DNA from: Jaltomata sinuosa
Taxonomy: Eukaryota > Streptophyta > Magnoliopsida > Solanales > Solanaceae
DNA: 64,000 bases
Assembly: GCA_003996215.1 (NCBI GenBank)
Contig: QJPP01001773.1
Location: 62,001 to 126,000, forward strand
Direction of reading: 5' to 3'
The number at the start of each line of letters is the position of its first letter. Position 1 is the first letter of the stretch. The notes beneath the pieces were generated by a model, which saw nothing but the letters and a program-made list of their open reading frames with translations, had not been told where the DNA came from and made no database searches. The translations under genes and the position numbers were made by a program. Positions 1 through 11,317 of the stretch are shown piece by piece.

Positions 1-2043
1 CTAATATAAGTATGAAATAGTGATAAAATCATCCTTTTAACTTTTTTACCTCAAGAAGATCCATAACAATCAGTTTCCAAACCTTTTATAACTATTTTTA
101 CCGAAAATGGTCCCTCAAGACCATGCAAGGTTTAGAGAACCATCAATAGTAGACCCAAAGCCAAAACCAAAACCAAAGTAAAACATGCAAAAAACCTCTT
201 TTATATGCATGATAATGGCGTGCTCAATCACAAAAAGTAGCCCAATGGCTCACAATCAACTATCGGCCCTGCACAGGCTCTAATTGCTCTACAACCAAAT
301 AACCAGCCTAAGATCGTAATACTAATGTTCGAGACTCACGAACATTCCCTAATAACCCACCATCTATAGTCCAGAGTCAAAAGAAGGTCACACAGGACCA
401 CAAGGGTGACATTATCAACTACTACAAATACTATAATCATTGGAGAAAGAAAATAAGCCAAACATGAAGAAGCAGACAAGGTCTGGGATACCAAGGTAAT
501 AACCCAACCCAAGGATTCTAATTAGTACAATTATATCCTATATTTGCGAAGTCTAAAAGAGTTAAACCATAACCTACCTATCGTCCGACGACAAGCTGCT
601 AGAACGACAATGTCCAAGCCTAAACAGCTCTGAGAAGCTCTAAAACAAAATCAAACTATCATAAACATAAACTATGCATTAAAATGAGACTACCAATACC
701 CATATTGCTATAATAATAGCCTGGTCGAAATTTAGGTCAGCGGCGGGCCCATGGGCCTTGTAACTCAAAGCCAAAAATGAAAAGGAGGACAATGATCACC
801 ACACCCTCGAGAGTGCATTCTCGGAGTATTGGAAGAAATAACCAAGGATAATGGCTCAAAATAGCCAGCCATCTACAAGAACGATTGAGGAAATCAAGGA
901 TGCGAATTTAACGAAATTAATCTTATAAAACATACAATAGTGATGGAGAAATGATCACAAGGATGGAATTCACACCCCAAAACTAGGAATTAAAGCAATG
1001 CAGAGCTTTGGTGAGTTTGGAACTAACAACAATGGAGGAAATGGATTTTAGAGTGATAGAAACAATGGAGAAGGTTTATATACTTCCCAGGGGTCCTTCA
1101 TCGCGGTCGCGAAGGGACCTCATGCAATCGCGAGGACCACACTAGCTAGACCATAGCGATCACGTGAACTAGCCATGCAGTCAAGAAGAACAATAGGGGA
1201 AAGGCTGAATCACGATCGCAGAAATAGACATTAAGATCGCGTAGAACAAGGGACCAGGGACAATATCATGGTTGCAAAGAGAAACTTTGCAATCACGAAG
1301 AACAAAGGTACCAGGTCCACAAGACCTTCATCGCAGTCACATGAAGGGACTTCATGATCGCGATCAAGGCCTGAGGCCTGTACCTGCAACATCTACCAGC
1401 AGAAACACAAAAGGAAAAAGTTTCTGGGTGGGCCCACATGGCTCATTCGGGACTCCATGCGTGCAAATGAAATATGTTAACATTCCCAAAATAGCATTTT
1501 AGACTCAACGTAATTTATGAAAAAACCAACATAAGTCGATTTAGCGAATAGTGGGCCCAACGCCCAAAATCAACCTTAAGCTAAAATGGAACTCAACACC
1601 CAAAAATGACTCTGAAAACCTTGGGACTCGATATTCTGGAACTAACAACACTGATGAAATTTCCATCCGAGGTTGTCTTCTTCGAATGTTGACCAAGTCA
1701 AACTTTCAATCTCAACTAGCTAGAAAACACAAAAACCAACCTTAAACAAAATAGAAAGCTCCCTGACCCCGACCAAGGGACTATCTAGACCAAAATCCAC
1801 GCTCTGGAGCTAACAGAACTATCATAATTCGATTTTAAGTGCGTTTACTAAAAATGTTGACCGAAGATAATAATATCCAAAGTTAAGGCTCTAAAACAAG
1901 AAAACGGCCATAACAACCAAATGTATGGTTGGGGCACCAAGCCACCGGTCCTAGCAAGCCATAAATGACTTAAGGCCGCTAAAGGCAAGCTCTAATAGTA
2001 CAAGAAAAGTGTGAATGTGGCAATGACCAAAAGGGTCATTACA
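1..2043 (-). repeat. 3' LTR of element 1 (partial)
   Basis: Bases 1-2043 align with 10240-12306, the outer part of the other LTR of the same element. On the minus strand the LTR opens with TGTAATGACC, directly after the polypurine tract. About 1.6 kb of this LTR should lie left of the window. It holds a TATA box (1073-1083) and, in the transcribed leader beyond it, a cluster of GC-rich gcgatcgcgaag-like motifs (about 1090-1370). Short open frames here are chance. Confidence 0.9.
1073..1083 (-). promoter_or_regulatory. TATA box of the left LTR of element 1
   Basis: The minus strand reads GTATATAAACC. The identical 11 bases occur in the right LTR at 11307-11317, in the same position relative to the LTR start, which supports a promoter element over chance AT content. 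The GC-rich leader repeats follow immediately downstream. Confidence 0.6.
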
Positions 2044-2075
2044 TTATCCACTACTAAAAAGGACTTTCATCCTCG
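2044..2075 (-). other. Polypurine tract region of element 1
   Basis: Read on the minus strand, gaggatgaaagtccttttta is followed by agtagtggataa and then the LTR start TGTAATGACC. Element 3 has the same arrangement at 29831-29862 on the plus strand (cgaggatgaaagtccttttt, then agtggtgg, then the LTR), which fixes this as the plus-strand priming region. Confidence 0.7.
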
Positions 2076-2149
2076 AACATCAAGAACAAAGAAGTACCTA
2101 AAGGCTCAAACAACTGTGGATACTGAACCCGCATATATCTCTCGGTCTT

Positions 2150-3430
2150 CTAGGTATCCTCCTCAACTGGATGGTGCCTCCTTTGAACTTTCACAACTAG
2201 AATCTCCCTAGATCTTAACCTCCTGACATCTCCGGCCAAAATAGCTATCGGCTCCTCAACAAACGCTAAACTCTCATCCAACTGGACCATATCCCACTGC
2301 AACTCATAAAACTCATTTGGGACAGACCGCCTCAACATCGAAACATGGAAAACCAGGTGCATAGCTGAAAACTTCAAAGGCAAAGCTAACATGTAGGCAA
2401 CACTACCAACCTTCTAAAGAACCTCAAACGGCCCAATGCACTTGGGGCTATGCTTGCCCCGCTAACTAAATCTCACCATGCCCTTCATGGGTGATACATG
2501 AAGAAACACTAGGTCACCAACACAAAACTCCAAGGCATGAAGTCTACAATCAGCGTTGCTCTTCTGCCTGCTCTGAGCTACCCAAAGTCTGTCCTGAATC
2601 ACTCTGACTCTGTTTAGTGAATCATGAAGCAAATCTGTACTGTGTGGCCTAGACTCCAAACCATTAAACCAACCAACCATCAATCTGCAATGCCTACCAT
2701 ACAAAGCCTCAGAAGGTTCCATGCTAATGCTCGAATGAAAATTATTATTATAAGCAAACTCAGCCAAAGGCACAAACTGATCTCAAGACTCTCCAACATC
2801 AAGAACACAGGCCCAAAGAATGTCCTCTAGGACCTGAATAGACCTCTCATACCATCCATCTTTTTGACGGTGGAATGCAGTACTAAGCTGAACCTCTATA
2901 CTTAAGTATTGCTAAATAGTCCTCCAAAACTGAGATGTGAACTGAGTGTCGCGGTCTAAAATAATAGAAGCTGGGACCAAATACAACCGAACGATCTCAT
3001 AAAGGTAGATCTGGCTTAACCTTTGTTCTCTACAAGTAGTCTGGACTAGCAAGAAGTGCACAGACTTAGTCAGTCGATCAACAATCACCCAAATAAAGTT
3101 GAATCCTTGAGAAGTACGTGGCAATCCAACTACGAAATCAATATTAATCCCTTCCCACTTCCACTCATGAATTGGAAGCCGTTGCATCAATCCACCAGGT
3201 CTCATGTGCTCGAACTTAACCTGCTGACAGTTCAAGCATCGAGATACAAACTCCACTATGTATCCCTTCATACCACTCCACCAGTAAAGTTGTCTCAAAT
3301 CTTTGTACATCTTGGTTGTACCAGAATGGATGGAATATCTAGAACAATATGCATCATGGAGTATCAACTAAACCAACTCACCAACCTTTGGTACAGAGAG
3401 ACGACTATCAAACCTCAGAACACCATCTGA
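2150..3430 (-). pseudogene. Integrase and chromodomain of element 1 (broken)
   Basis: On the minus strand, 3367-2912 encodes the zinc-binding part (H-x-H then CLNCQQVK) and the first half of the catalytic core, with Asp in INIDFVVGLP and Asp in LDRDTQFTSQFW. The catalytic Glu is still readable near 2850 in YERSIQ. The core's end and the C-terminal part run from 2773 to 2462 in another frame (AEFAYNNNFHSSI, then ALEFCVGDLVFL). The chromodomain is at 2392-2150 (VRRLRSREILVVKVQRRHHP). All D, D and E residues are present, but at least two frame changes and several stops break it. The chromodomain is the part that targets such elements to heterochromatin. Confidence 0.88.
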
Positions 3431-3487
3431 ATCTAGAGTAAACTGGATGGCCTCACCCAAAACAACCTGATCACAAAGGTCACACAA

Positions 3488-4180
3488 CTACTGATCCTCA
3501 AACTGACGGCTCTGAATCTTATCAACCAAGGAAGAACGAACCTCAATACTGGCAAGAACTCTGCTAGAATCTGGCAAGTCAAGCCTAACCAAATAGTTAG
3601 CCAAGGACTGGATGTCCAAGGACAACAATCTCTCAGAAATAGAAAGTGAAGCTAGGCTGCCCATACTCAATGTCTTCTGACTCAAGGCATCCTCTACCAC
3701 GTTTGCCTTACCCAGATGATATAGAATAGTGAAATCGTAGTCCTTCAGTCACTCAATCCATCTCCTCTACCTCGATTTCACCTCTCGTTAACTTGTGATG
3801 TACTGAAGACTACGATTATCCGTGAATATCTCACAGTGAACCCCATATAAGTATGCTTCAAAATCTTGAGCGCGAAAACTACCACTGCCAACTCCATGTC
3901 ATGAGTGGGGTAGTTGCACTCATGAACCTTCAACTGCCTTAACACATATGCTATCACATGGCCTTGATACATCAACACACAACTAAGACCAACCTTGGAA
4001 GCATCACAATACATAGAGAATCTCTCACCCTTAACTGGCAAGGTCAACATTAGAGCTAAAGTCAACAAGACCTTAAGCCTCTGAAAGCTATACTTCCAGT
4101 GATTTGACCACTAAAATGGGACATCTTTCCTAGTCAGCAGAGTCAAAGGTGCTGCTATGGAAGAAAACCCCTTGACGAAC
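3488..4180 (-). pseudogene. RNase H domain and linker of element 1
   Basis: The minus-strand frame at 4068-3778 reads through the RNase H fold: SMYCDASKVGLSCVL holds the first catalytic Asp, followed by the conserved block HVIAYVLRQLKVHECNYPTHD. It loses frame near 3780. The following stretch (3700-3488, with VEDALSQKTLSMGSLASL) is the RNase H tail and the linker to integrase. It would remove the RNA strand during reverse transcription. Confidence 0.85.
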
Positions 4181-4734
4181 CGTCTGTAGTACCCTCCTAA
4201 CCTAATAAAGTTGCGAACCTCGGTAGGAGTAGTAGGTCTTGGCCAATCACATCGCTGATATCTTACCCGGGTCCACTCTACTCCTATCCTTAGACACCAT
4301 ATGTCCTAGGAATGCAACTGACTCAAGACAAAACTCACACTTTGAGAACTTTGCATAAACTCGATGATCTCTCAAAGTTTGGAGTATAACCCTCAAGTTG
4401 CTGCTCGTGCTTATCTCTAATCTGTGAGTATATTAGGATGTCATCAATGAATACTATCATGAATAAATCCAAATACGGGCTAAGCACCCTGTGTATCAAG
4501 TCCATGAAATTTGTGGGGGCATTAGTCAACCCAAAAGACATCACCAGAAACACATAATGGCCATAACGTGTCCTGAATTCTGTCTTAGGGATGTCCTCGG
4601 CCCTAATCCTCAACTGGTGGTAGCCTGACCTCAAATATATCTTCGAAAACATGACATAACCCTGAAGCTGATCAAACAAGTCATCTTTGCATGGAATCAG
4701 ATACCTATTCTTCACAGTCACCTTATTCGGCTAC
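4181..4734 (-). pseudogene. Reverse transcriptase palm of element 1
   Basis: The frame at 4721-4335 encodes RT fingers and palm: TVKNRYLIPCKDDLFDQLQG, FRTRYGHYVFLVMSFGLTNA and the catalytic FIDDILIYS. The first catalytic Asp is replaced: the block reads FSKIYLRSGYHQ with Tyr where elements 2 and 4A in this window have Asp, so this copy is enzymatically dead apart from its frameshifts. The RT thumb continues to about 4181 with stops. Its N-terminal part sits in the triplicated segment. Confidence 0.88.
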
Positions 4735-5096
4735 TTATAATCAATACACATCCGCATCAACCCATCTTTCTTCTTCACAAATAGAACTAGAGCACCCCAA
4801 GGCGGCACACTCATCCTAATAAAACCCTTAGCTAACAAGTCTAGGAGCTGCTCCTTAAGCTCCCTCAACTCATCTAGATCCATACAGTAAGGATAAATAG
4901 AAACGGGCCTAGTGCCCGACTCTAACTGAATAGCAAAGTCAATATCTCTCTCGAGTGGAAGGCCTGGTAGGTCGGTAGGGAACACATCTGGGAAATCTCT
5001 AACAATAGGAACTTACTCAAGGGATGAAGGGTTGGCACTAGCATATGAGAAATATGCTAGATAATTTAAACACCCGCGGGAAATCAACTTCCTAGC

Positions 5097-5324
5097 TCAA
5101 AGACAAGAGATGATCCTAGACGATGCGTGGCTAACAGAACCCTGCCACACAACTGGGGATACGCCGAGCACGACTATGGTAATATTCTTGGCATAACAAT
5201 CCAAAACTACATGGTGAGGGGATAACCATTTCATGCTCAGAATCACATCAAAGTCTAACATATCAAGAATCATCAAATCTCCCCAAGTCTCTAAATCACC
5301 AACAAAAATCATACATGATCTCAC
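5097..5324 (-). pseudogene. Protease end, triplication copy 1
   Basis: This is the gypsy protease C-terminal half on the minus strand (DLETWGDLMILDMLDFDVIL, then WLSPHHVVLDCYAK). In place of continuing upstream into the protease active site, its minus-strand upstream side is the RT segment of copy 2. It is therefore a duplicate fragment and not an independent gene. The RT start of the same copy lies at 4985-4731. Confidence 0.85.
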
Positions 5325-5417
5325 AAGTCATCGAAAACATGACAGAACCCTGAAGCTGATCAAACAAGTCATCTTTGCATGAATCAGATACCTATTCTTC
5401 ACAGTCACCTTATTCGG

Positions 5418-6011
5418 CTACTTATAATCAATACACATCCGCATCGACCCATCTCTCTTCTTCACAAATAGAACTGGAGCACCCCAAGGCGGCACACTCA
5501 TCCTAATGAAACCCTTAGCTAACAAGTCTAGGAGCTGCTCCTTAAGCTCCCTCAACTCATCTTGATGCATACAGTAAGGATAAATAGAAACGGGCCTAAT
5601 GCCCGGCTCTAACTGAATAGCAAAGTCAATATCTCTCTTGAGTGGAAGGCCTGGTAGGTCGGTAGGGAACACATCTGGGAAATCTCTAACCATAGGAACT
5701 TACTCAAGGGATGAAGGGTTGGCACTAGCATATCATACATATGCTAGATAATTTAAACACCCGCGAGAAATCAACTTTCTAGCTCAAAGACAAGAGATGA
5801 TCCCAGATGATGTGTGGCTAACAGAACCCTGCCACACAACTGGGGATACGCCGAGCACGACTATGGTAATGGTCTTGGCATAACAATCCAAAACTACATG
5901 GTGAGGGGATAACCAGTTCATGCTCAGAATCAAATCAAAGTCTAATATATCAAGAATCATCAAATCTCCCCAAGTCTCTAAATCACCAACAAAAATCATA
6001 CATGATCTCAC
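5418..6011 (-). pseudogene. Protease end and RT start, triplication copy 2
   Basis: This is the middle copy. The protease end is at 6011-5784 (DILDFDLILSMNWLSPHHVV). After stops comes the RT start at 5693-5418 (DVFPTDLPGLPLKRDIDF, KGFIRMSVPPWGAPVLF). Both ends of this copy are duplication joins, so it has lost contact with both the active site of the protease and the palm of RT. Confidence 0.85.
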
Positions 6012-6105
6012 AAGTCATCGAAAACACGACAGAACCCTGAAGATGATCAAACAAGTCATCTTTGCATGGAATCAGATACCTATTCTTCACAGTCACCTTA
6101 TTCGT

Positions 6106-6990
6106 CTACTTATAATCAATACACATCCGCATCGACCCATCTTTCTTCTTCACAAACAGAACTGGAGCACCCCAAGGCGGAAAACTCATCCTAATGAAAC
6201 CCTTAACTAACAAGTCTATGAGTTGCTCCTTAAGCTCCCTCAACTCATCTAGATCCATACAGTAAGGATAAATAGAAACAGGCCTAGTGCCCCGCTGTAA
6301 CTGAATAGAAAAGTCAATATCTCTCTCGAGTGAAAGGCCTGGTAGGTGGGTAGGGAACACATCTGGGAAATCTCTAACCATAGGAACTTACTCAAGGTAT
6401 GAAGGGTTGGCCCTAGCATATCAGACATATGCTAGATAATTTAAACACCCGCGGGAAATCAACTTCCTAGCTCAAAGACAAGATATGATCCAAGATGATG
6501 CGTGGATAACAGAACCCTGCCACATAACTGGGGATACGCCGAGCACGACTATGGTAATGGTCTTGGCATAACAATCCAAAACTACATGGTGAGGGGATAA
6601 CCAGTTCATGCTTAGAATCACATCAAAGTCTAACATATCAAGAATCATCAAATCTCCCCAAGTCTCTAAATCACCAACAAAAAATCATACATGATCTCAC
6701 AATCTGATCAACTACTAAAGAATCTCCCACTAGGGTCAAAATAGATACAAGCACAGAAAATTGCTCACTAGACTACTCCAAACAAGGAAAATAGTAGGCA
6801 GAAATATACGAGCAAGTAGATCCAAGATCAAATAAATCCAAAGCTGATTAACAACATACAAAAATCGTACTTGTGATAACAACATCTGAGGCCTCTGCCT
6901 CTGATCTCCTAGGGACTACATAAAACTAATGATAACCACCACCTAATCGACTTCCATCCCTACCACATGTCATGCCACACTGGCCACCAC
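6106..6990 (-). pseudogene. Protease and RT start of element 1, triplication copy 3
   Basis: This copy is the one still joined to its proper upstream sequence. Read on the minus strand, a protease active-site-like stretch (DLGST, Asp codon near 6828) is followed by the protease end (about 6702-6480) and the RT start at 6381-6106 (DVFPTHLPGLSLERDIDF). Stops and a frameshift separate the parts. The active-site Asp and the Gly are retained. Confidence 0.8.
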
Positions 6991-7017
6991 CTCTAGTCTG
7001 GACACTACCCCCTCTAG

Positions 7018-8434
7018 TCAGTGGCTGAACTGTATGGATAGGATGAGTCGATTGAGCAGCTGACTGAACTGTACCCTGCTAGGGACAATCTCTAGCATAG
7101 TGCCCACTAACTCCACACTCATAATAAGGCACTGATGGCCTAAACTGTTGAGATGAACTGGCCAAACATGTATGGCCACCATGGCCGGATGCCCTAAAAG
7201 TTGTACCTCTCGAAGACTGACCACTATAGCCATGCTGGCTACTCTAACCCTGCTCAAATTGAGGACTACCAGAAGCCTGAAATGATGCCTGAACTGGTTG
7301 AATAGACTGCACCTGGTGCTGCTGTGGCTAATACCCTTGGCCCCACTAGCGTGAACCTCTACCATAAGAATAGGAACCACTGTAGCCACCCTGATGTTGT
7401 GGCCTCTTATCTCTGGCCCCCTAATCACGATGATGTAAATCCTCCACGGTACGAACATAGTCTGCGATATCCTGAAATGATCGACCACTGGAAACTAATA
7501 ACTCAGTTGGATGTCTAAGCTCTATCCACAACCCTCAAACAAATTTACGGACTCTATCGAGCTCGTCAGGCATGATCATAGCCCCAAATAGAGCAAGCTG
7601 GTGGAAATGAGTCTCGTACTTAAATACAGATGTTGATCCCTGCATAAGCCTAGTGAACTGCTCCCTGCAACACTCTCTGTCGCTCTGTGGAAAAAAATTG
7701 GCCATGAAGGCCTCATAAAACACTGACCAAGATAACGGATGAGATAAAGATGGTCTGCAAGAAACTTGGGCCCTCGACCACAACTTGGTTGCGCCCTCTA
7801 ACTGATAAGTAGTATAACCGACTCTGTGAGTCTCCCAAAACCCCAAATGATGTAGCATCTCCTCATAAGTAGTAATAAAATCATTGGGCTCCTGACTCGG
7901 TGCCCCAGAAAATCTAGGTGGTGCCAATATCAGGAATTTGCCCAAAGCCTTCTGTTATGTGTCTGTCATAACTGGACAAGGAGCAAGAGGTTGTGCAACA
8001 GTGGGAACCTGAATAACCTCAGCACAGGGAGCCACAGTAGTAGGTTGCGCTCCTGGACTGTGTACACCCAGGGCTTCCCCCTAAGCGGATGTATGTGCCA
8101 CATGTAAAGGTTGTCCCTCTATCATACCCAACAACTGTAGAAGTAAACCCCGAACATCTGACGAAGGAGTTGGGGCTGAAGCTGGCACAGAAACAGGTGT
8201 TGGTACTGGAGATGGTTGCACCTAGGTTGTCCCTTGGTCCACATGTTACTACTCTTGAACAAACTAGGGCTCATACTCCGGCTCAACCTTGACCCTAGGA
8301 GCTCTAACTGGTGCTGCTAATCAGGCACATCCCCTAGCTCTACAACTACGACCTCCCTGGCCCCTAGCTGGAGTGGGTGGTGCTAGAGTCGAAGGCCTAC
8401 CCCTGCCTTATGTCGATGATCTTATATGAACCAT
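7018..8434 (-). pseudogene. Gag of element 1 (broken)
   Basis: The start is taken as the ATG at 8434, because related Gag copies in the window (39566 and 43529) also begin with Met-Val and a short basic Arg/Ser stretch. A stop follows within ten codons. The capsid core is clear at 7945-7535: LAPPRFSGAPSQEPNDFITT, then FYEAFMANFFPQSDR and FKYETHFHQLALFGAMIMP. A zinc knuckle follows near 7130-7085, reading YYECGVSGHYARDCP, in which the first Cys of C-x2-C-x4-H-x4-C is Tyr. Gag would form the particle that packages the RNA. Confidence 0.88.
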
Positions 8435-8631
8435 TTGAGGGAGAATGAAATAAAACAAGTGAGATTTCAAGAAAATTTCAAAGATAGTACGCATGTGATA
8501 GAAGCAAGAAAAAGTCCATATTTCCTAAGATTCCACTGTAGCCTCCCGAAGATTGAGTATGGACGTCTCCGCCCCAATCCATAGGACTCTACTAGACATT
8601 GGATCCTATACTGATGACACCGGTGAACCTA

Positions 8632-8643
8632 GGATATGATACC
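8632..8643 (-). other. Primer-binding site of element 1 (weak)
   Basis: Just inside the 5' LTR the minus strand reads GGTATCATATCC. The start matches the GGTATC core seen in element 4B (TGGTATCGGAGC at 43735-43724), which is the type complementary to initiator Met tRNA. The 3' half has diverged. Confidence 0.5.
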
Positions 8644-9272
8644 GAGTTGTCACGACTCGATTTGTCGATCATGATGGCACCTACAACCCCTAGTAGGCGA
8701 ACTAATCCTTGTAGCCTAGAACGGTTAGTAATGGGCTACCATGTAATAATCAAACAAAAAGAACAGTAAATAGGCAGAAGCAAGGGAAAAGATAAAGAAA
8801 TAAGCAACAGGAATACATAAGCAGAAGCTAAGCAAAATACGAAACATGGTATCATAGTATAAGAGCCGGGACTACATCAACAGCGTACAAAGGATCTAAA
8901 ATATATATACATATGTCCGTGAATAGTAAAAAAGTATATGATACAAAAGATGAGCTAAAAGCTAAGCTTCGGTCGCCAAGTGATCACCCTCAGTCTCGAA
9001 TGATCCTAAAGATCAGCCCGCACGAGTCTCTAACAGATTAACAGTGATGTCCCACACTAAGATCTGCACCATATGATGCAAAGTGTAGTATGAGAACCAA
9101 TTGCTAAGCAACGGGTACCCAGTAGGTATCATAGGCCGACTGGGTGCATATAACATATAAGAGCAATAATATAGCATAAATAAAATAAGTCGTCACAGAA
9201 AACAACAAATAAGTACATGGAAGCTAGCACCGAAGGATACAAGGAGAAAATAACATACTTGTCTAGGTTCTA

Positions 9273-9274
<2 letters not shown>

Positions 9275-9322
<48 letters not shown>
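9275..9322. repeat. (AT)24 microsatellite
   Basis: Forty-eight bases of uninterrupted AT dinucleotide lie inside the 5' LTR of element 1, near its U5 side. The matching part of the other LTR is outside the window, so it is not known whether the repeat predates insertion. Confidence 0.97.
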
Positions 9323-9324
<2 letters not shown>

Positions 9325-11306
9325 TACATACACAGGTGAAAGAAAGAAGTAACATACCTGGAATCCTCGCAATAATAATAAATATAGAGAGTTTTAGAAA
9401 TAAGCAGTATATCGGTAACCTCAAGTAAAAAGGGAAGGTGGAAAGAAGAATAATGACAATGTGCTCGAAAACAAGATTAATAACCAAACCATGCTAATAA
9501 TACTACTCTCAAGTCAGGAAAAAATCAATCGAGGGCCCAAATACAACTTATCAAGTGAACCAATGTATATAATACAACCCTCAATATCCAATCATCATAT
9601 GAAATCACAATAGGGATCAATATCTCGATAGAGTAATAATAAATCTACCCATAGTCCCAACGGGCGCCCATACACCCGAGGAACACAAACAAGTGAAGAC
9701 AAACCCCCCGGCATCCTATACTACCGAAGCGTACACCTAGCAAACAACAAACAAAGGTGGAATATCACACAATGGATGATATGATATGATATGCTGAAAC
9801 CAACTGATAGTAGTGTCGTATGTTACCCCCTCCGGTACCTAAAAGGCCTGATTGACATAGGATCCATGGAAGGGATACCCCCGAGTACCTCTACTCCACC
9901 CTACACCCCTCCACTGGTCACCCTCCGCTCATAGCACTTGTTTCGTAATGGTAATTAAATGGAGGTCTACTCGTAGACCACATACTAAATCTCATAACCT
10001 CAATGTAATCCTCCGGAGTGTAACCAAATCCAAATAAGTCATCAGATCTTTAAAATGCATGCCCGGGGTTCAACTCGGGTCTAAATCAGTGAATCAAGTC
10101 TAAAAATCACCAAGAAGGGTGCTCAAACATAACCGGGTCTAAACAAGTAGTGAAAACCCATTTGTGGCTCGTTCTGACCGAGACTAGTACCATCTAAATC
10201 AATAGGAAATCAAATCTAGCACTACATCCCAGCCGAGTCTAGTATAAGTATGAAAATAGTGATAAAATCATCCTTTTAACTTTCTTACCCTAAGAAGATC
10301 CATAACAATCAGTTTCCAAACCTTTTATAACCATTTTTATCAAAAACAGGCCCTCGGGGCCATGCAATGTTTAGAGAACTATCAATAGTAGGCCTGAAGC
10401 AAAAACCAAGGTAAAACATGCGAAAAACCTCTTTTTTATGCATGATAATGGAACGCTCAACCACAACTAGTAGCCCAACGGCTCACAATCAACCTATCGG
10501 CGCTGCACAGGCTCCAACCGCTCTACAACACAGATAACCAGCCTAAGAATGAAATACCAATGTCTGGGACTCACGGTCATTCACAAATAACCCATCATAT
10601 ATGGTCCAGAGTCAAAACAAGGTCACACAGGACCACAAGTGTGACAGTATCATCTACTACAAATACTACAATCATCGAAAAAAGAAAATAAGCCGAATAT
10701 GAAGAAGCAGACAAGGTTTGGGGTACCAAGATAATAACCCAACCCAAAGATGCTAATTAGTACAATTATATCCTATATATGCAAAGTCCAAAAGAGTTAA
10801 ATTGTAAGCTACTTGTCGTCCGATGAAAAGCTTCTAGAACGACGATGTCCAAGCTCGAACCATTTTGAGAAGCTCTGAAAAAAAATCAAACTATGATAAA
10901 CATAAACTATGCATTAAAATGAGACTAGCGATACCCATATTGCTATAATAATAGCCAGGTCAAAATTTGGGTCACCGGCGGGCCCATGGGCCCCACCACC
11001 TGAAGCCAAAAATGAAAGGGCAGACAATGATCACCACACTCCAGAGAGTGCATGCTCTGAGTATTAGAAGAAATGACAAAGGATAATGGCTCAAAATAGC
11101 CAGCCATCTACAAAAACGATTGAGGAACTCAAGGATGCGAATTTAACTGAATTAAGGAGATAAAACTTACAATATTGATGGAGAAATGATCACGGGAAAG
11201 TAATTCACACCCAACACAAGGAATTGAAGCAATGCAGATCTTTCGTGAGTTTGGAGCTAATAACAATGGAGGAAATGGATTTTTGAGTTATAAAAATGAA
11301 GGAGAA

Positions 11307-11317
11307 GGTTTATATAC
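11307..11317 (-). promoter_or_regulatory. TATA box of the right LTR of element 1
   Basis: The minus strand reads GTATATAAACC, identical to the left LTR copy at 1073-1083 although the surrounding LTRs differ at about one base in ten. As this is the 5' LTR, it would have driven the genomic RNA of element 1. Confidence 0.6.

Larger units (their letters stand above)
4640..6702 (-). repeat. Tandem triplication of a protease-RT segment
   Basis: Three head-to-tail copies of a unit of about 687 bp lie at 4640-5326, 5327-6013 and 6014-6702. Landmarks recur at a constant spacing: agacaagagatgatc at 5101, 5788 and (as agacaagatatgatc) 6476, and the block ending catacatgatctcacaa at 5326, 6013 and 6702. 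Each unit holds, on the minus strand, the end of the protease (DLETWGDLMILD, LSPHHVVLDCYAK) and the start of RT (PTDLPGLPLERDIDF, APVLFVKKKDGLMRMC). Copies 1 and 2 differ at about 8 of 230 bases by hand count. The joins lie at a short shared tcgaaaac. Confidence 0.93.

Noticed and set aside
9263..9487. A 74-residue minus-strand frame ending in a Tyr-Ile repeat
   Set aside because: The YIYI tail is translation of the (AT)24 microsatellite.
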